DNA of 64,000 bases from Helicostylum pulchrum (taxonomy: Eukaryota; Mucoromycota; Mucoromycetes; Mucorales; Mucoraceae): contig JAIXMO010000005.1 in the NCBI GenBank assembly GCA_025677825.1, forward strand, positions 868,001 to 932,000, written 5' to 3'. Under the pieces are notes generated by a model. That model saw nothing but the letters and a program-made list of their open reading frames with translations. It ran no database searches and had not been told where the DNA came from. Positions 1-9,708 of this stretch are shown piece after piece. How positions within the stretch are numbered: the stretch's first letter is position 1; every line of letters starts with the position of its first letter. Made by a program: the position numbers and the translations under genes.

Positions 1-20
1 TGTTCGCTAACCATTTCTAG

Positions 21-122
21 ATTTATAACTATATGGATCCCGAGGTTTATACTATAAGCCTACTATCGCCTGGGACGCGGCTACACCCGTTCCAGAAAGC
101 GGTTAATAAAAGTGACAAATAG
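21..122 (+). CDS. possible terminal exon of an upstream gene (partial)
   Basis: A CTAAC branch-like motif (positions 7-11) and a TTCTAG acceptor ending at 20 precede an open frame of 33 codons that ends in TAG at 120-122. The peptide begins IYNYMDPEVY and ends AVNKSDK. The branch site, acceptor and open phase together look like the last exon of a plus-strand gene whose body lies left of the window. I do not recognise the protein. An accidental short open frame cannot be excluded. Confidence 0.4.
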   Translation: MYNYMDPEVYTISLLSPGTRLHPFQKAVNKSDK

Positions 123-600
123 CATTTTTCTCTCTGTAAATTCACAATAATTATTCTACTTTAAAAGCTAGAAGATTATTACGTTATGTTTCTATACCAG
201 TTCCGACTTATTTCATGCAAAGAAGTTGATCTCATTTTTTTTAAAAAAAACCTCCCTTGTTTTCTTACACTCCTTTTATACGTTTTTTTGAGAGAGTAAA
301 TGAACTGTATGTATATGAATATACCATTTGTACCTGGTAAATATGAACAAATTCGCGGAAGGATATTAATCTCTTTATTATAAAGAGATATACTTAAACC
401 ATCGGTACAGAAACCCTTATCAGGTTTTCCGTGACCGCTTGCAATTTTTTTTTTTTGTCGTGTTTTAAGCTTTTTAAAAACCAGTAAATACTTTTGTCCT
501 CTTTATCAAACAATAGTAAAAAAAAAGGTCTTTTTTTTAAAAGTACATTTTTATCAAGTAATAACAATTAAATAACGAGTAACAAAGAAAAGAAGTATTT
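123..600. other. intergenic, 5' flank of the tryptophan-rich protein gene
   Basis: AT-rich sequence with poly-T and poly-A tracts. I see no gene or repeat. The last 100 bases probably hold the promoter and 5' UTR of the following gene. Confidence 0.5.
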
Positions 601-2084
601 ATGAGCGATAGCGAGGATGAATATGGACCCATTGACAGCAGTTGGGGTTTACAAACGTCGAATCCAACAACACCAAACGAATCTAAAGGCTGGGATTCGT
701 TAATAGACCCCAATATTAAAGTTGGACCCAACGGTCTTGGTGCTGGTGACCTTCACCGTAAAGGTCGAAATTTTAAACCGATTGAAGAAGAATATATTTT
801 AGCACAAAGATTGAATAAACCGCTTCCTAAAAAGCCGTTATCAAAGACAACAAACAGACGTAAAGATGTCAAATATAAAAATAAACCAGATAGCAATGGA
901 ACACGCCATGTACAACAATCGAATTCTATGAGTACAATAAGGGTACCTAAACCTACTAACGAGGAGAATGGTGCTTCAAAATGGTTACAATCGTCACTTG
1001 TAGATGAGCCCTTTTGGGAGAAGAAAAAAGTATGAATATTATTTCTTTATGTGTGTGCATCATTTTTCTTACGCACTATATAAATATTTTTCTTTTGTAG
1101 GAAGTGGCGAACAAAACGATCCCACCACCAACACCACCAGAAACTAGTTTACAAAGAAGAGAATTTGGAATACGACCTAAACCTAAAGTTGAAAGTGTAT
1201 GGACTAAACCAGTAATTGAAAAAGAATTAGAACAACCACTTTGGGGAGCAATTGACAAGAGTACTCAACCGTTTGAAGATAAAGGATGGGGAAGTCAGAC
1301 TATACCAGAGAATGATTGGAGTACGGAAACTAGCATAAGTAATAACAATGATAATAGCACCAATAATGGATGGGGGAGTCAACCAAATGCAGGCTGGGGT
1401 GAAGAAACTATCTCTGATTGGGCACCAATTGAAAAAAATACGAAGCCTACGGCTAGTACTATACCAATGTCAAAACCATCTTGGCTTAATAATTCCATAC
1501 CCTCACAAGATAATAATATGCGACCACCGCAACAACATCATCAGAGTCGATTCTCTAATCCTTCGAAACAAAAATATTCAGAGAATGCGCCTGTGGATGT
1601 ACCAAAACCTATCAATTATCGACCAGAAAGTTCGCCTATTATATTAAATACAGCGCCTCCACCACCACCCGAGAATAATGTACTAATTACAGTTGTTCTT
1701 CAATTATCAGATAGTTTGACAGTTTCAGTTGAAGTTCGAGAATTAGACGACCCGATGGATTTAGCACGGCAAGTTGGAAAAAATAACAATATACAAGTAG
1801 AAAGTGTAATTGCAGCATTAGCAAAGTTTTTGTCTTCTCAGAAAAGTATGGCACTGAAAAAGAAACAAATTACTTTACAAAGAAGAGTATTTCCAAATCA
1901 ATCAAAACCAAAATACCCTACACAAAATAATGCATACACAAATAATGCATACACAAATAATGCATACACTAATAATGCATACGCTAATAATGCTTATTCA
2001 AATAACGCATACACAAATTCATCTTCTCGTCGGCAGGTTACTCCTTCATCCCCTCCTCCTTTTACTCGCAAGGCATATTATTAA
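601..2084 (+). CDS. low-complexity Trp/Asn/Pro-rich protein, unknown function
   Basis: Two exons, 601-1029 and 1101-2084, flank a 71-nt intron (GTATGA...TTTGTAG) in phase 0, giving about 470 residues. The protein is mostly disordered. It has acidic N-terminal residues (MSDSEDEYGP), several GWGSQ/GWG motifs near residues 195-235, a PPPPP stretch, and a small ordered-looking segment near residues 335-395 with alternating hydrophobics (LQLSDSLTVSVEVREL). Near the C-terminus the unit NNAYT recurs about seven times and is encoded by a near-perfect 15-bp tandem repeat at about 1927-2015. The GW-rich composition recalls Argonaute-binding GW proteins, but that is only a resemblance. No domain is recognised. 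The ATG at 601 is the first in frame and follows an A/T-rich leader. Confidence 0.75.
1927..2015 (+). repeat. 15-bp coding minisatellite (NNAYT units)
   Basis: Consecutive copies of a 15-bp unit related to aataatgcatacaca encode NNAYT, NNAYA and NNAYS. The near-identity of adjacent copies at the DNA level suggests recent slippage expansion inside the open frame. Confidence 0.8.
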
Positions 2085-2204
2085 ATATGAGTGTTTATTT
2101 TTATTTTTTATTTTTTATTCCTTTTTGTTACTTATATCACTTAAACAATGATAACACTCGCCCACTGTTAGAGTTATATGTATTTTTTTTCTTTTTCATT
2201 TCAG

Positions 2205-2345
2205 CGATTTCACCTGGCTTTTTTCAGCATTTTTCTTCCAAAAACTTTTGATACACGGTCTATTTACATGTTGATAAAAAAAAAGTATGACGTTCTATTT
2301 CGTTTAATTTCATAAAAAGGGTTCAATAAGCACAGATATTTTAAT
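2205..2345 (+). repeat. dispersed repeat, copy 1
   Basis: This stretch shares ordered blocks with 7385-7545: a GATACAsGGTC-like block, then a poly-A run with GTATGA, a TTTATTTCGTTTA-like block, CATAAAAAG, and CAATAAGyACA-ATATTTTA. The blocks keep their order and approximate spacing, so the two places look like diverged copies of one element. No target-site duplication or terminal inverted repeat was seen. Confidence 0.55.
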
Positions 2346-2439
2346 ATAAACGCATTAATAATTCTTTATTAACGTATAGATACGAGTGTGTGGAAAAAAA
2401 ACTAATATAGTTTATGATAAAATAATCCTCTAACCATGA

Positions 2440-3445
2440 ATTCGTATATAAGCGAGAATCTTGTTTATAATTAAATGTGGGCACCTTTCAGAAGGAGCCT
2501 TCCTATGCTATGGCGGTGTCGGTGCAAACGGGTACTACGAATAAAGGTAATTAACTGTGTAAATTTAACGTTTATCAAGATCTCTCTCAAAAAAATAAAC
2601 TACGGTTATTTAACCTGAACCTTATTAGCGTATCAGCTTTTTTTTTTTACTTTTAATTAGGATGGTTTAATGGTTAAACACCATCCATAGTAGTTAAGAC
2701 GCTCAATCTTTATTCGCATAAAAAGGAGCTTGCATGAAACAAGTTGGTGCAACAAGCGGGTTTCTCTTCGATCACAATGACACAAGATAACCTGCTCCTC
2801 CTGTTCCAATGAACCAGTTTTCATTAACATTGGTGCTTATGAGCAACATTACCATTATCATTGTGAGGCTGTACTCATCGAGTTAACTGAAACTGGTAAG
2901 CATTCCTTTCTTTCTTTCTCTCTCTGTTTTTTTTAGAACATATCGCGCTGAAATGCGTTCAAAAAATTAGATGAGTCAAATGAGGTGCTTATTTGGAGAA
3001 CCAACGGTTTACTATCTTGCCCAGTCTGTGGTACCAGCTGGGGCTACGCTCGAGGTATATCTAGACACTTAAAAAAAGGAAGTTTTAAGTGGAAACCGTT
3101 AAAGAGAATACATCTGTACTACCGGTGACAATGGAGACCGAATCAGAAAGTAAACGTGATTATAACCACGCTGTTTTATACTCTTGTGATGCTCTGCAAT
3201 TTGACTTAACTCAACAGAAAAAAGCTATAAAGTTTGTTGATGTTATAAACTTGTGCCCTGTTTCAATTATCAGCGACGATGGTACCAAAAAAAAATCGCT
3301 TATACACAAAAACCTTGGTCTAAAAATTTGTAGCAAGAAAAGAAAGCTTGATGGCGATTCGACACTACAAATTATTCCTGAATTGCAATTGCGTACTGAG
3401 TGGGAGTCCCTACAATGGCAATTGATTCAAACTACTCAGAATTAG
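2440..3445 (+). pseudogene. decayed coding region with zinc-finger-like pieces
   Basis: Several short frames look coding but are interrupted. At about 2475-2535 one frame reads FLCYGGVGANGYYE and then stops. At about 2770-2893 another reads CSSCSNEPVFINIGAYE followed by HYHYHCEAVL, ending at a GTAAGC donor-like site with an acceptor near 2936. At about 2990-3080 a frame gives CPVCGTSWGYARGISRHLKK, a C2..H zinc-finger-like pattern. A longer open frame at 3089-3445 (118 codons, METVKENTSV start) carries a basic KKRKLDGD patch and ends QTTQN. I read the whole as a rotted member of a repetitive gene family. The function is unknown, and the 3089-3445 frame could also be an independent small gene. 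Confidence 0.45.
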
Positions 3446-4326
3446 ACAATGACTAAGCTGGATTTCTGAACGAAGGCTAGGTTATAAAACCTCAAACGTG
3501 CTTTGCTTATTCTGCTTCACTCTCCCGAACGATTTTGGTTCATGGAACAAAATGTATCATAGTGTATTGTATTGAACCATAGGCTAGAACCAAGACCTTG
3601 GATTCGCATAGAGAGAGTTTCAAAGTCAAGAAATGAATTTTACCTGCTTCTTCACTTCCCCCAGAAGACAGTAGGTATAAAAATGTTTATGTTACTTGTA
3701 TGAATGATCAAAATGGTACGAAAATGGTTATTGGAACGAAAGTTCTTAATGGGCTCATCACCTCAAGTTCAAGATTAAATACAATTGCGAAACCTGATAT
3801 TGATCCCTCCACAACTCATTTTTATTTATCTTCATCTTCGTCTGCCAATGATGTCAGAATTTAAGCCTGACATCAATAGAAGATAAATGTAAAGAAGGCG
3901 GCAAAATCAAAGATATATAACATAGCTAGTAGTTTTTAAATGCATTGTTACGTGGTATTCTAATAAATAGCTCTATACTATTTTAATAAATTTTAGTATA
4001 ATTTTAATGTTTACGTTCATTGCAAAAAAAAAAACGATACATAGCATATTTTTTTTTGAACAATAGCTTGTACGAGTTCCAAAACCATTTACAGTGATAC
4101 GGTCCATTGTTTCCTGTCCATTATTCTTTTAAAGACGCGTGTTTTTAAGTGAAGGTTTAGAAGTAACTTCTAAAAAAGGTCATTTTTCGGTGATCGAAAT
4201 AAGGTGTTTTCATTGTATGATTAAACTTCAGGAAATGATTCTTTTCTTCACATTACTTAATAAAAGTTAGCCCTTAGGAAGATGTATTCGATATCAACTA
4301 TTAAAAACTGCTTGTTATTATATATA
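3446..4326. other. intergenic, no gene seen
   Basis: AT-rich sequence with many stops in all frames. I could not assign any feature between the decayed frame on the left and the foldback element on the right. Confidence 0.5.
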
Positions 4327-5005
4327 TTTTTTTTTTTCGGTTGGTCATTTTTGGCTTTTTTGACCATTTTGAGGGGTCAACCCCTTTTGTGTTTTTGTGG
4401 TTATTTTAATATTACTCGATATATACTTTGCCTTTCTTTGTAAAAAAAAAACAATGATAATAAAGAGCTTGTTTAAGCGCATTTAATCCGTCTAAAATAA
4501 TATTTTTAATAAAAACCTTGACTGAGTAATCACCGTTTTAGACGTTTTATTTTAGCTAAAATTTGAGTTAAGCGGTCCTTAAATTAGCGATTTCTTAAAA
4601 GCGCGTTTTCTCGCCCAGTTTTAGATGTAGCATTTTTATTTATAAACATCCAATATATAGTTTTTGAATATCTACATTCGGCATTATAACCAAACATGGT
4701 AAAATAAAACTACAATTTATGTAATTGCGAAGCTCTGAAAATGGTTACACGATGTTACACGATGTTACACTAAAAAAGTGTATTTTTTTACCCAAAAAAA
4801 AAACGTCTAAAACAGCGATTACTCTTTCATTTTTTGCAGTAGAAGTATGATTTAAAACGGATCAGAGACGTCTAAACGAGCTCAATACTATGAATGTTTT
4901 TTCCACAAAGATTAAAAAATTGGATCCGGAGTAATTATAAAATAACCACAAAAACTCAAAAGGGGTTGACCCCCAGAAATGAAAATCGAAAAAAAAACAA
5001 AAAAA
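4327..5005. mobile_element. foldback / MITE-like element with long inverted repeats
   Basis: The left arm (about 4327-4553) and right arm (about 4795-5005) are imperfect reverse complements over more than 200 bp. Outer blocks: GGGGTCAACCCCTTTTG followed by TTTTTGTGGTTATTTT on the left corresponds to AAAATAACCACAAAAA and CAAAAGGGGTTGACCCC on the right. Inner blocks: GAGCTTGTTTA, ATCCGT, GAGTAATC and GTTTTAGACGTTTTA pair with AAACGTCTAAAAC, GATTACTC, ACGGAT and TAAACGAGCTC. The centre (about 4555-4795) holds a short tandem repeat (GTTACACGAT, about 4743-4770) and no open frame. The architecture suits a non-autonomous foldback DNA transposon. Exact ends and a target-site duplication could not be fixed in the A/T-rich flanks. 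Confidence 0.75.
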
Positions 5006-5375
5006 GTTCGTTTTTAATTTTTTTTAACAAAGATATAGTTAAAACAACTAGTTTGTACTAAATAACTTGGGTCCAAACCGCGTTTCCTGTTTCTTTAAAA
5101 AATAAAAACCAATATTTATTATAACTGCTAACTTTAGCAGTGATTTCTTACGTGAGCCATTTTTAGAAGTCCGGTGTCTCAGTGAGCTTAATTACGCATC
5201 ATCAGATATAAGGGTTAGATGTACAAGAGTGGATTAAATAGAGTCGCCAATGTACAGTAAAAATAAACACTGGTAAGACTGTTGAGTGTACTGTAGAAGC
5301 AAAGTAGTCAGATATGACAACGAGTTGCAAGTTTATTAGGAATAGTATGTGTATAGAAAATAGATAAATGAAAAA
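5006..5375. other. 3' flank of CTP synthase
   Basis: Short AT-rich spacer holding the 3' UTR of the minus-strand CTP synthase gene. Nothing else was recognised. Confidence 0.5.
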
Positions 5376-7064
5376 TTATAAAGTATTAAGTTCGCCAATA
5401 GCAGCCATGATAAGACCCTTAAACAAAGGACAAGGTCTTAAAGGACGAGTGATATATTCAGGATGGTATTGACAGCCGACAAAGAAAGGATGGTCATCCA
5501 ATTCAACAATCTCCATACGTTCACCAGTGTCATCTCTACCAATAAATTGAAGACCGTTCTTTTCAAATGTATCAACGTGAACAGGGTTCACTTCATAACG
5601 ATGACGATGACGTTCATCAATAGAGCTTTTACCACCGTACAATTTACGAACTGTAGAGTTTTCGGTACCCTTTTGGAATACGGTAGGACGGAGACCAAGA
5701 CGCATAGTACCTCCCATGTGAGTTTTAGAGATTTCAGGCATATATACAACAACAGGGGTAGTAGTATCAGGGTTCATTTCAGCAGAATCAGCAGTAGGCA
5801 TACCACATACGTTACGAGCAAATTCAATGACTGCAATTTGCATACCGAGACAGATACCCAAGTAAGGAATCTTGTGTTCACGAGCCCATTTAGCAGCCAT
5901 AATCATACCTTCAATACCACGACTACCGAATCCACCAGGTACAAGAATACCATCGGAACCACATACTTGTTGCCAAGACTCATGATACTTGAGAGCGTTC
6001 TTCTTTAACATAGCAGGCTCTAAATCGGAGGCATCAATCCAGTTGATAACCATCTTACGCTTAAATGCCAAACTAGCATGTTCCAAGGCCTTGTAAACAG
6101 AGATATAAGAATCATGAAGATCTGTATATTTACCAACAATAGCAATAGAGACAGATTCATGCAAATGCAAGTAGCTAGAAGCCAAAGTACTCCATTCGGT
6201 CCAAAGCTTTTCACCAGCTAAACGACGTTCGTCCGAGATCTTGATAGCATCCAAGTTGAGACGACGGCGGAAGAAATCGATGACACCGTGCTCACGCAAT
6301 AAAAGAGGGACATGGTAAACGGAAGAGACATCATGGACAGCAAGTACTTGTTCAGGACCAACGTGACAGAACATGGAGATCTTGGCAGCAACACTATCAT
6401 CTAAGGGTTTAGAGGAACGACAAGCGATAAGATCGGGAGTAAGACCAGCACCACGAAGATCACGCACGCTCATCTGAGTAGGCTTTGTCTTTTGTTCGCC
6501 GACAGAACCAACGACAGGAACCAAAGAAACATGGATAAGACAAAAGTTGTCATGACCGACACGGAATTGGAACTGACGCATGGCTTCAACAAAGGGAGCA
6601 GACTCAATATCACCTACAGTGCCGCCCAACTCGATAATACAGACATCAGGCTTCTCACCCTCGATAGGCATAGAGACAACGTTTTCAATCCATTCTTGGA
6701 TGGCGTCAGTGACATGAGGTACAACCTGAACAGTCTTGCCGAGATAGTCACCCTTACGCTCACGTTCAATGACTTGACGGTAGATCTTACCAGTAGTGAT
6801 ATTGTTGATACGGGATAACTCAACGTCGAGGAAACGCTCGTAGTTACCCAAGTCAAGATCAACTTCACCACCATCGTTCAAAACAAAGACCTCGCCATGA
6901 TCCAAGGGAGTCATGAGACCAGCATCAATGTTCAAGTAGGGATCAATCTTGATGGCGGTTACACCAAGCCCTAAAGTCTTTAAAAGTGTACCGGTACTAG
7001 AGGCAATGACACCTTTACCGATGCCGGAAATGACACCACCAGAGACAACAATATACTTGGTCAT
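5376..7064 (-). CDS. URA7: CTP synthase
   Basis: A single-exon gene of 562 residues, the normal eukaryotic CTP synthase length. The enzyme aminates UTP to CTP with glutamine and ATP, the last step of de novo pyrimidine nucleotide synthesis, in the cytosol and often in filaments. The N-terminal synthetase domain shows the P-loop-like [14 protein letters not shown] (residues 10-23), DPYLNID, and GGTVGDIES. The C-terminal glutamine amidotransferase domain shows GGFGSRG, the nucleophile cysteine in GICLGMQ (about residue 405) and the HPEY motif near the end. The start is the first ATG after an A/T-rich leader and begins with the family-typical [10 protein letters not shown]. All key residues are intact. 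The symbol follows the yeast orthologues. Confidence 0.97.
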   Translation of the reverse strand: MTKYIVVSGGVISGIGKGVIASSTGTLLKTLGLGVTAIKIDPYLNIDAGLMTPLDHGEVFVLNDGGEVDLDLGNYERFLDVELSRINNITTGKIYRQVIERERKGDYLGKTVQVVPHVTDAIQEWIENVVSMPIEGEKPDVCIIELGGTVGDIESAPFVEAMRQFQFRVGHDNFCLIHVSLVPVVGSVGEQKTKPTQMSVRDLRGAGLTPDLIACRSSKPLDDSVAAKISMFCHVGPEQVLAVHDVSSVYHVPLLLREHGVIDFFRRRLNLDAIKISDERRLAGEKLWTEWSTLASSYLHLHESVSIAIVGKYTDLHDSYISVYKALEHASLAFKRKMVINWIDASDLEPAMLKKNALKYHESWQQVCGSDGILVPGGFGSRGIEGMIMAAKWAREHKIPYLGICLGMQIAVIEFARNVCGMPTADSAEMNPDTTTPVVVYMPEISKTHMGGTMRLGLRPTVFQKGTENSTVRKLYGGKSSIDERHRHRYEVNPVHVDTFEKNGLQFIGRDDTGERMEIVELDDHPFFVGCQYHPEYITRPLRPCPLFKGLIMAAIGELNTL

Positions 7065-7920
7065 AGTTTAAAAAAGAAGACAAACAAAGGTAGAGTTTTT
7101 TTTAGAAAAAGAAAGATATTTTTTATTGAATTTAAAACAGATAACTCGTATATATATACAAGTGTATGCCCAATTCAATGTTTATTGAAAGGGGAAGGTA
7201 TTAAATTGAGCAAAACTGATGCTTCCTTTTATACTTTTGACGGTGTTTGAAATTTTTGTTAAAAAAAATTTTTTACCCCTCTTTTTTTTTCCATCTCCAT
7301 GGTTTTAGATAAGCACCAACCAAATGTTGTTATTTAAAGAAAAAAACTTTTTGCCAGTTGTAACACAATTCATTGTAAAAAGGGCAGTCCGTATCCCGCT
7401 GGATTACTGTTTCTTTTCCACGGAATCTTGATACAGGGTCGATCTGAAAAAAAAAGTATGATATTTTATTTCGTTTACTCATAAAAAGAGATTTGCAGGA
7501 AGTAAACACGTACAATAAGTACATATATTTTAGGTACGCGTTCTATTTACGCGTTCTGGCAAAAAAAAAAAAAAAGTGTGACGCATAAGATTTGCTAAAA
7601 TAAGCCATAACAAGTTGTAGACGTACACTTGTAAAAAAAATGATTAAATAGGTCACATGGACTATTAAAAAATAAATCACCTTTCTTTCTTTTATGCACG
7701 TATTTTTCTTTTTTATGTCGGTACAAAACGATACTATTCTTCCTAAAGCTACCGCCGTGTAAAAGGGTTCTTGTTACGAACGTTCAAATGTGGTGATAGC
7801 GTACAGATATGTGGGCTCCCTTTTTTTTTTGTTTACTACTTTATAAAGGTATATGAAAAGTAATACGCCAAGCTTTCTTTTCTGAACATGTAAATAGAGC
7901 GTGTTAATACAAAAAAAAAA
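7065..7920. other. promoter side of CTP synthase plus dispersed repeat
   Basis: Upstream region of the minus-strand CTP synthase. It contains a dispersed repeat copy (7385-7545) and A/T tracts, and no convincing coding frame. The short open frames here are homopolymer-rich. Confidence 0.5.
7385..7545 (+). repeat. dispersed repeat, copy 2
   Basis: Second copy of the blocks described at 2205-2345. GATACAGGGTC, the poly-A/GTATGA block, TTTATTTCGTTTA, CATAAAAAG and CAATAAGTACATATATTTTA are all in the same order. It lies on the other side of CTP synthase from copy 1, in the same orientation. Confidence 0.55.
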
Positions 7921-7944
7921 AAAGGGAGAATTCCTGCTACCAAT

Positions 7945-8429
7945 CTTTAGTTTCGTCCAACTAAAAAAGCAAGAAAATCCGCCAGCTGAAGATAGTGACG
8001 ATAGCGATCGAATGAACAATGCCGAAGATGGAAATGATCATAGTGACGATGATGATCGTACCTGGCTTAGTGTAAACTGATTTAAAAAATACACGAATTA
8101 TTTATACTAATACTTTTGATTTAGATTATTAACTCTGGCAAAAAAAAAAAATAATCGATAATTGACCATCCGTCCTCTTATTTCCTTTTCTTAAGGCTGT
8201 GGCAAAAGGTGTAGCCAAAGACGTTGCAGGATCAAAGACTGAGTTTAAAGAAGGAGAAGCAGCTGTAACGACTCAGCTAAAGATACAAGGATTGTATAGA
8301 AGCGATCGATTCGTGTACAAAACCGACAGTATCATTAAAATGTACGGTTTAGATAAGTTGGAAATTCTTCTCTTAGCCTTGTTCATTGCAATATACACCA
8401 GAAAAGCCAAAGCTCACTTTGGATGTTAA
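7945..8429 (+). pseudogene. fragment of a lineage-specific gene, two exon-like pieces
   Basis: An open stretch at about 7960-8070 reads KKQENPPAED, an aspartate-rich run and ends DRTWLS at a GTAAAC donor-like site. After a TCTTAAG acceptor at 8190-8196, a second stretch continues for about 77 codons to a stop at 8427-8429 (GVAKDVAGSK, GEAAVTTQLKIQGLYRSD, MYGLDKLEILL). No start codon was found and the C-terminus looks cut short. The basic GVAKD.A..K and EAAV..QLKI.GL.RSD pattern resembles uncharacterised proteins that I associate with repeated gene families in Mucoromycotina. I infer a truncated copy. Function unknown. Confidence 0.4.
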
Positions 8430-9131
8430 CGGAAAATTAGAAGTATCATGTAACTTGGCATTATCTTGTATCCCTCTGTCCAAAATACCAGCTCACTAAC
8501 TTGAGACATACCAACAACATCGAAAAGTAATCCATTCAATCTGAAAAGTCTTCACAGTGAACCTATTTTACACGAAAAAGTGGCCAAAATTCTTGATGTT
8601 GAAGATAATGCCCTTTTTTCTTTTCTTGCAGTACTTTTTTCAAAAAAAAAACGTTTTGAAATTAAAGAACCGTCCGTGAAGCAGTCTTCGAAAATAAAAC
8701 ACATGTTTTCCTGTACGTACATTTTATTAGGGTGTTTTCTGTAATTAAGGTGCAGGCTTTAAAAAAAAATTACTCGTGGCGATTGTGTGAGAGGGGGGGG
8801 GGAGCTGTCTACTTTTGTCAAATCGAGACAGTAAGCGTTTTGACATTACCGGGTATATATCTGCACATATGTACGATCCTAGAACATATCAGTACATTAT
8901 CTCAATAAGTATGAAATCGTCTCGATTAGTTTTTTTTTAGAATCGTACGTTTGCAAACCCCCTCCCCCAATAAAAAAAAGATACTTCTCTTTACTTGTGA
9001 TTTTGACGTTCTGTTTAAGGTTTGTGCTGAGATTATAAACGTGACCGAGTAAAACAAGTCAAACAGGTAAAAAAAAGCTTTAACTTGGTCTTTTTTTACC
9101 CACTCTCTTTTTTTTATAAAGAAGTTTAGTA
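8430..9131. other. intergenic, no gene seen
   Basis: AT-rich spacer with a run of nine G near 8795-8803 and a complementary CCCCCTCCCCC near 8958. The last 100 bases are the probable promoter of the LYR gene. Confidence 0.5.
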
Positions 9132-9510
9132 ATGAGTCATCTTCGACCGAAAGTTATTGCACTTTACAAGCAGGTAAAGTACATTGGTTGAAAAGGCAAA
9201 AAGAAAAAATTAATAAAAAAAAAAAGTTGGTTTATTTAGGTAGAGAATATCCTGCTGGATATCAAGATTTTTTTCGACCGAAATTAAAGGCAGCATTTTT
9301 AAAAAAGAAGGATGTTACAGACGAGCAAGAGATACTGAAATCAATTCAGTTTGGAGAATATATTATAAAAGGTTAATGATTACAAACAAAAGAGGAAGGG
9401 GGTCTGTGTGTGTGTGGTTTTTAACATATTTTTTTTTTTTAAAAAAAGAAATTGAAATGATGTACTACTTGAGAAAATATCGTACCTTACGCAAGCGATA
9501 CAACAGTTAA
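9132..9510 (+). CDS. LYR-motif protein, ETFRF1/LYRM5 type
   Basis: Three exons, 9132-9173, 9227-9371 and 9449-9510, encode about 82 residues. The introns are 53 and 77 nt. The N-terminus MSHLRPKVIALYKQ leads into LVYLGREYP, and the last exon gives EIEMMYYLRKYRTLRKRYNS. The order LYK.L.YLGR(D/E)YP...FF..KLK..FLK.KDV....I......GE.....E...YLRKYR matches human electron-transfer-flavoprotein regulatory factor 1 (LYRM5) at essentially full length. LYR proteins work in the mitochondrial matrix with acyl carrier protein. ETFRF1 binds electron-transfer flavoprotein and removes its FAD. The splice phases and the conserved C-terminal block support this model. No domain is missing. Confidence 0.9.
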
Positions 9511-9708
9511 AACAATGAAATATTTATATACATCGTGCAAGGAAGCCTTAAATACACAATTCAACATTGTTACACACAATCTAAATTATATTAAACATGG
9601 TTTTCATTACCCTTCTTCTTTTTTTTTTTCTTGTTCTCCTTTTCTTCTTTTTTGTTTTCCCTCTTCTTTTTTTTTTGTTTTTTGTTTTTTTTTGCTGAAT
9701 AAAAAGAA

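Noticed and set aside
5463..6874. Open frames antisense or out of frame inside CTP synthase
   Set aside because: Shadows of the conserved 562-residue enzyme, with no motifs of their own.
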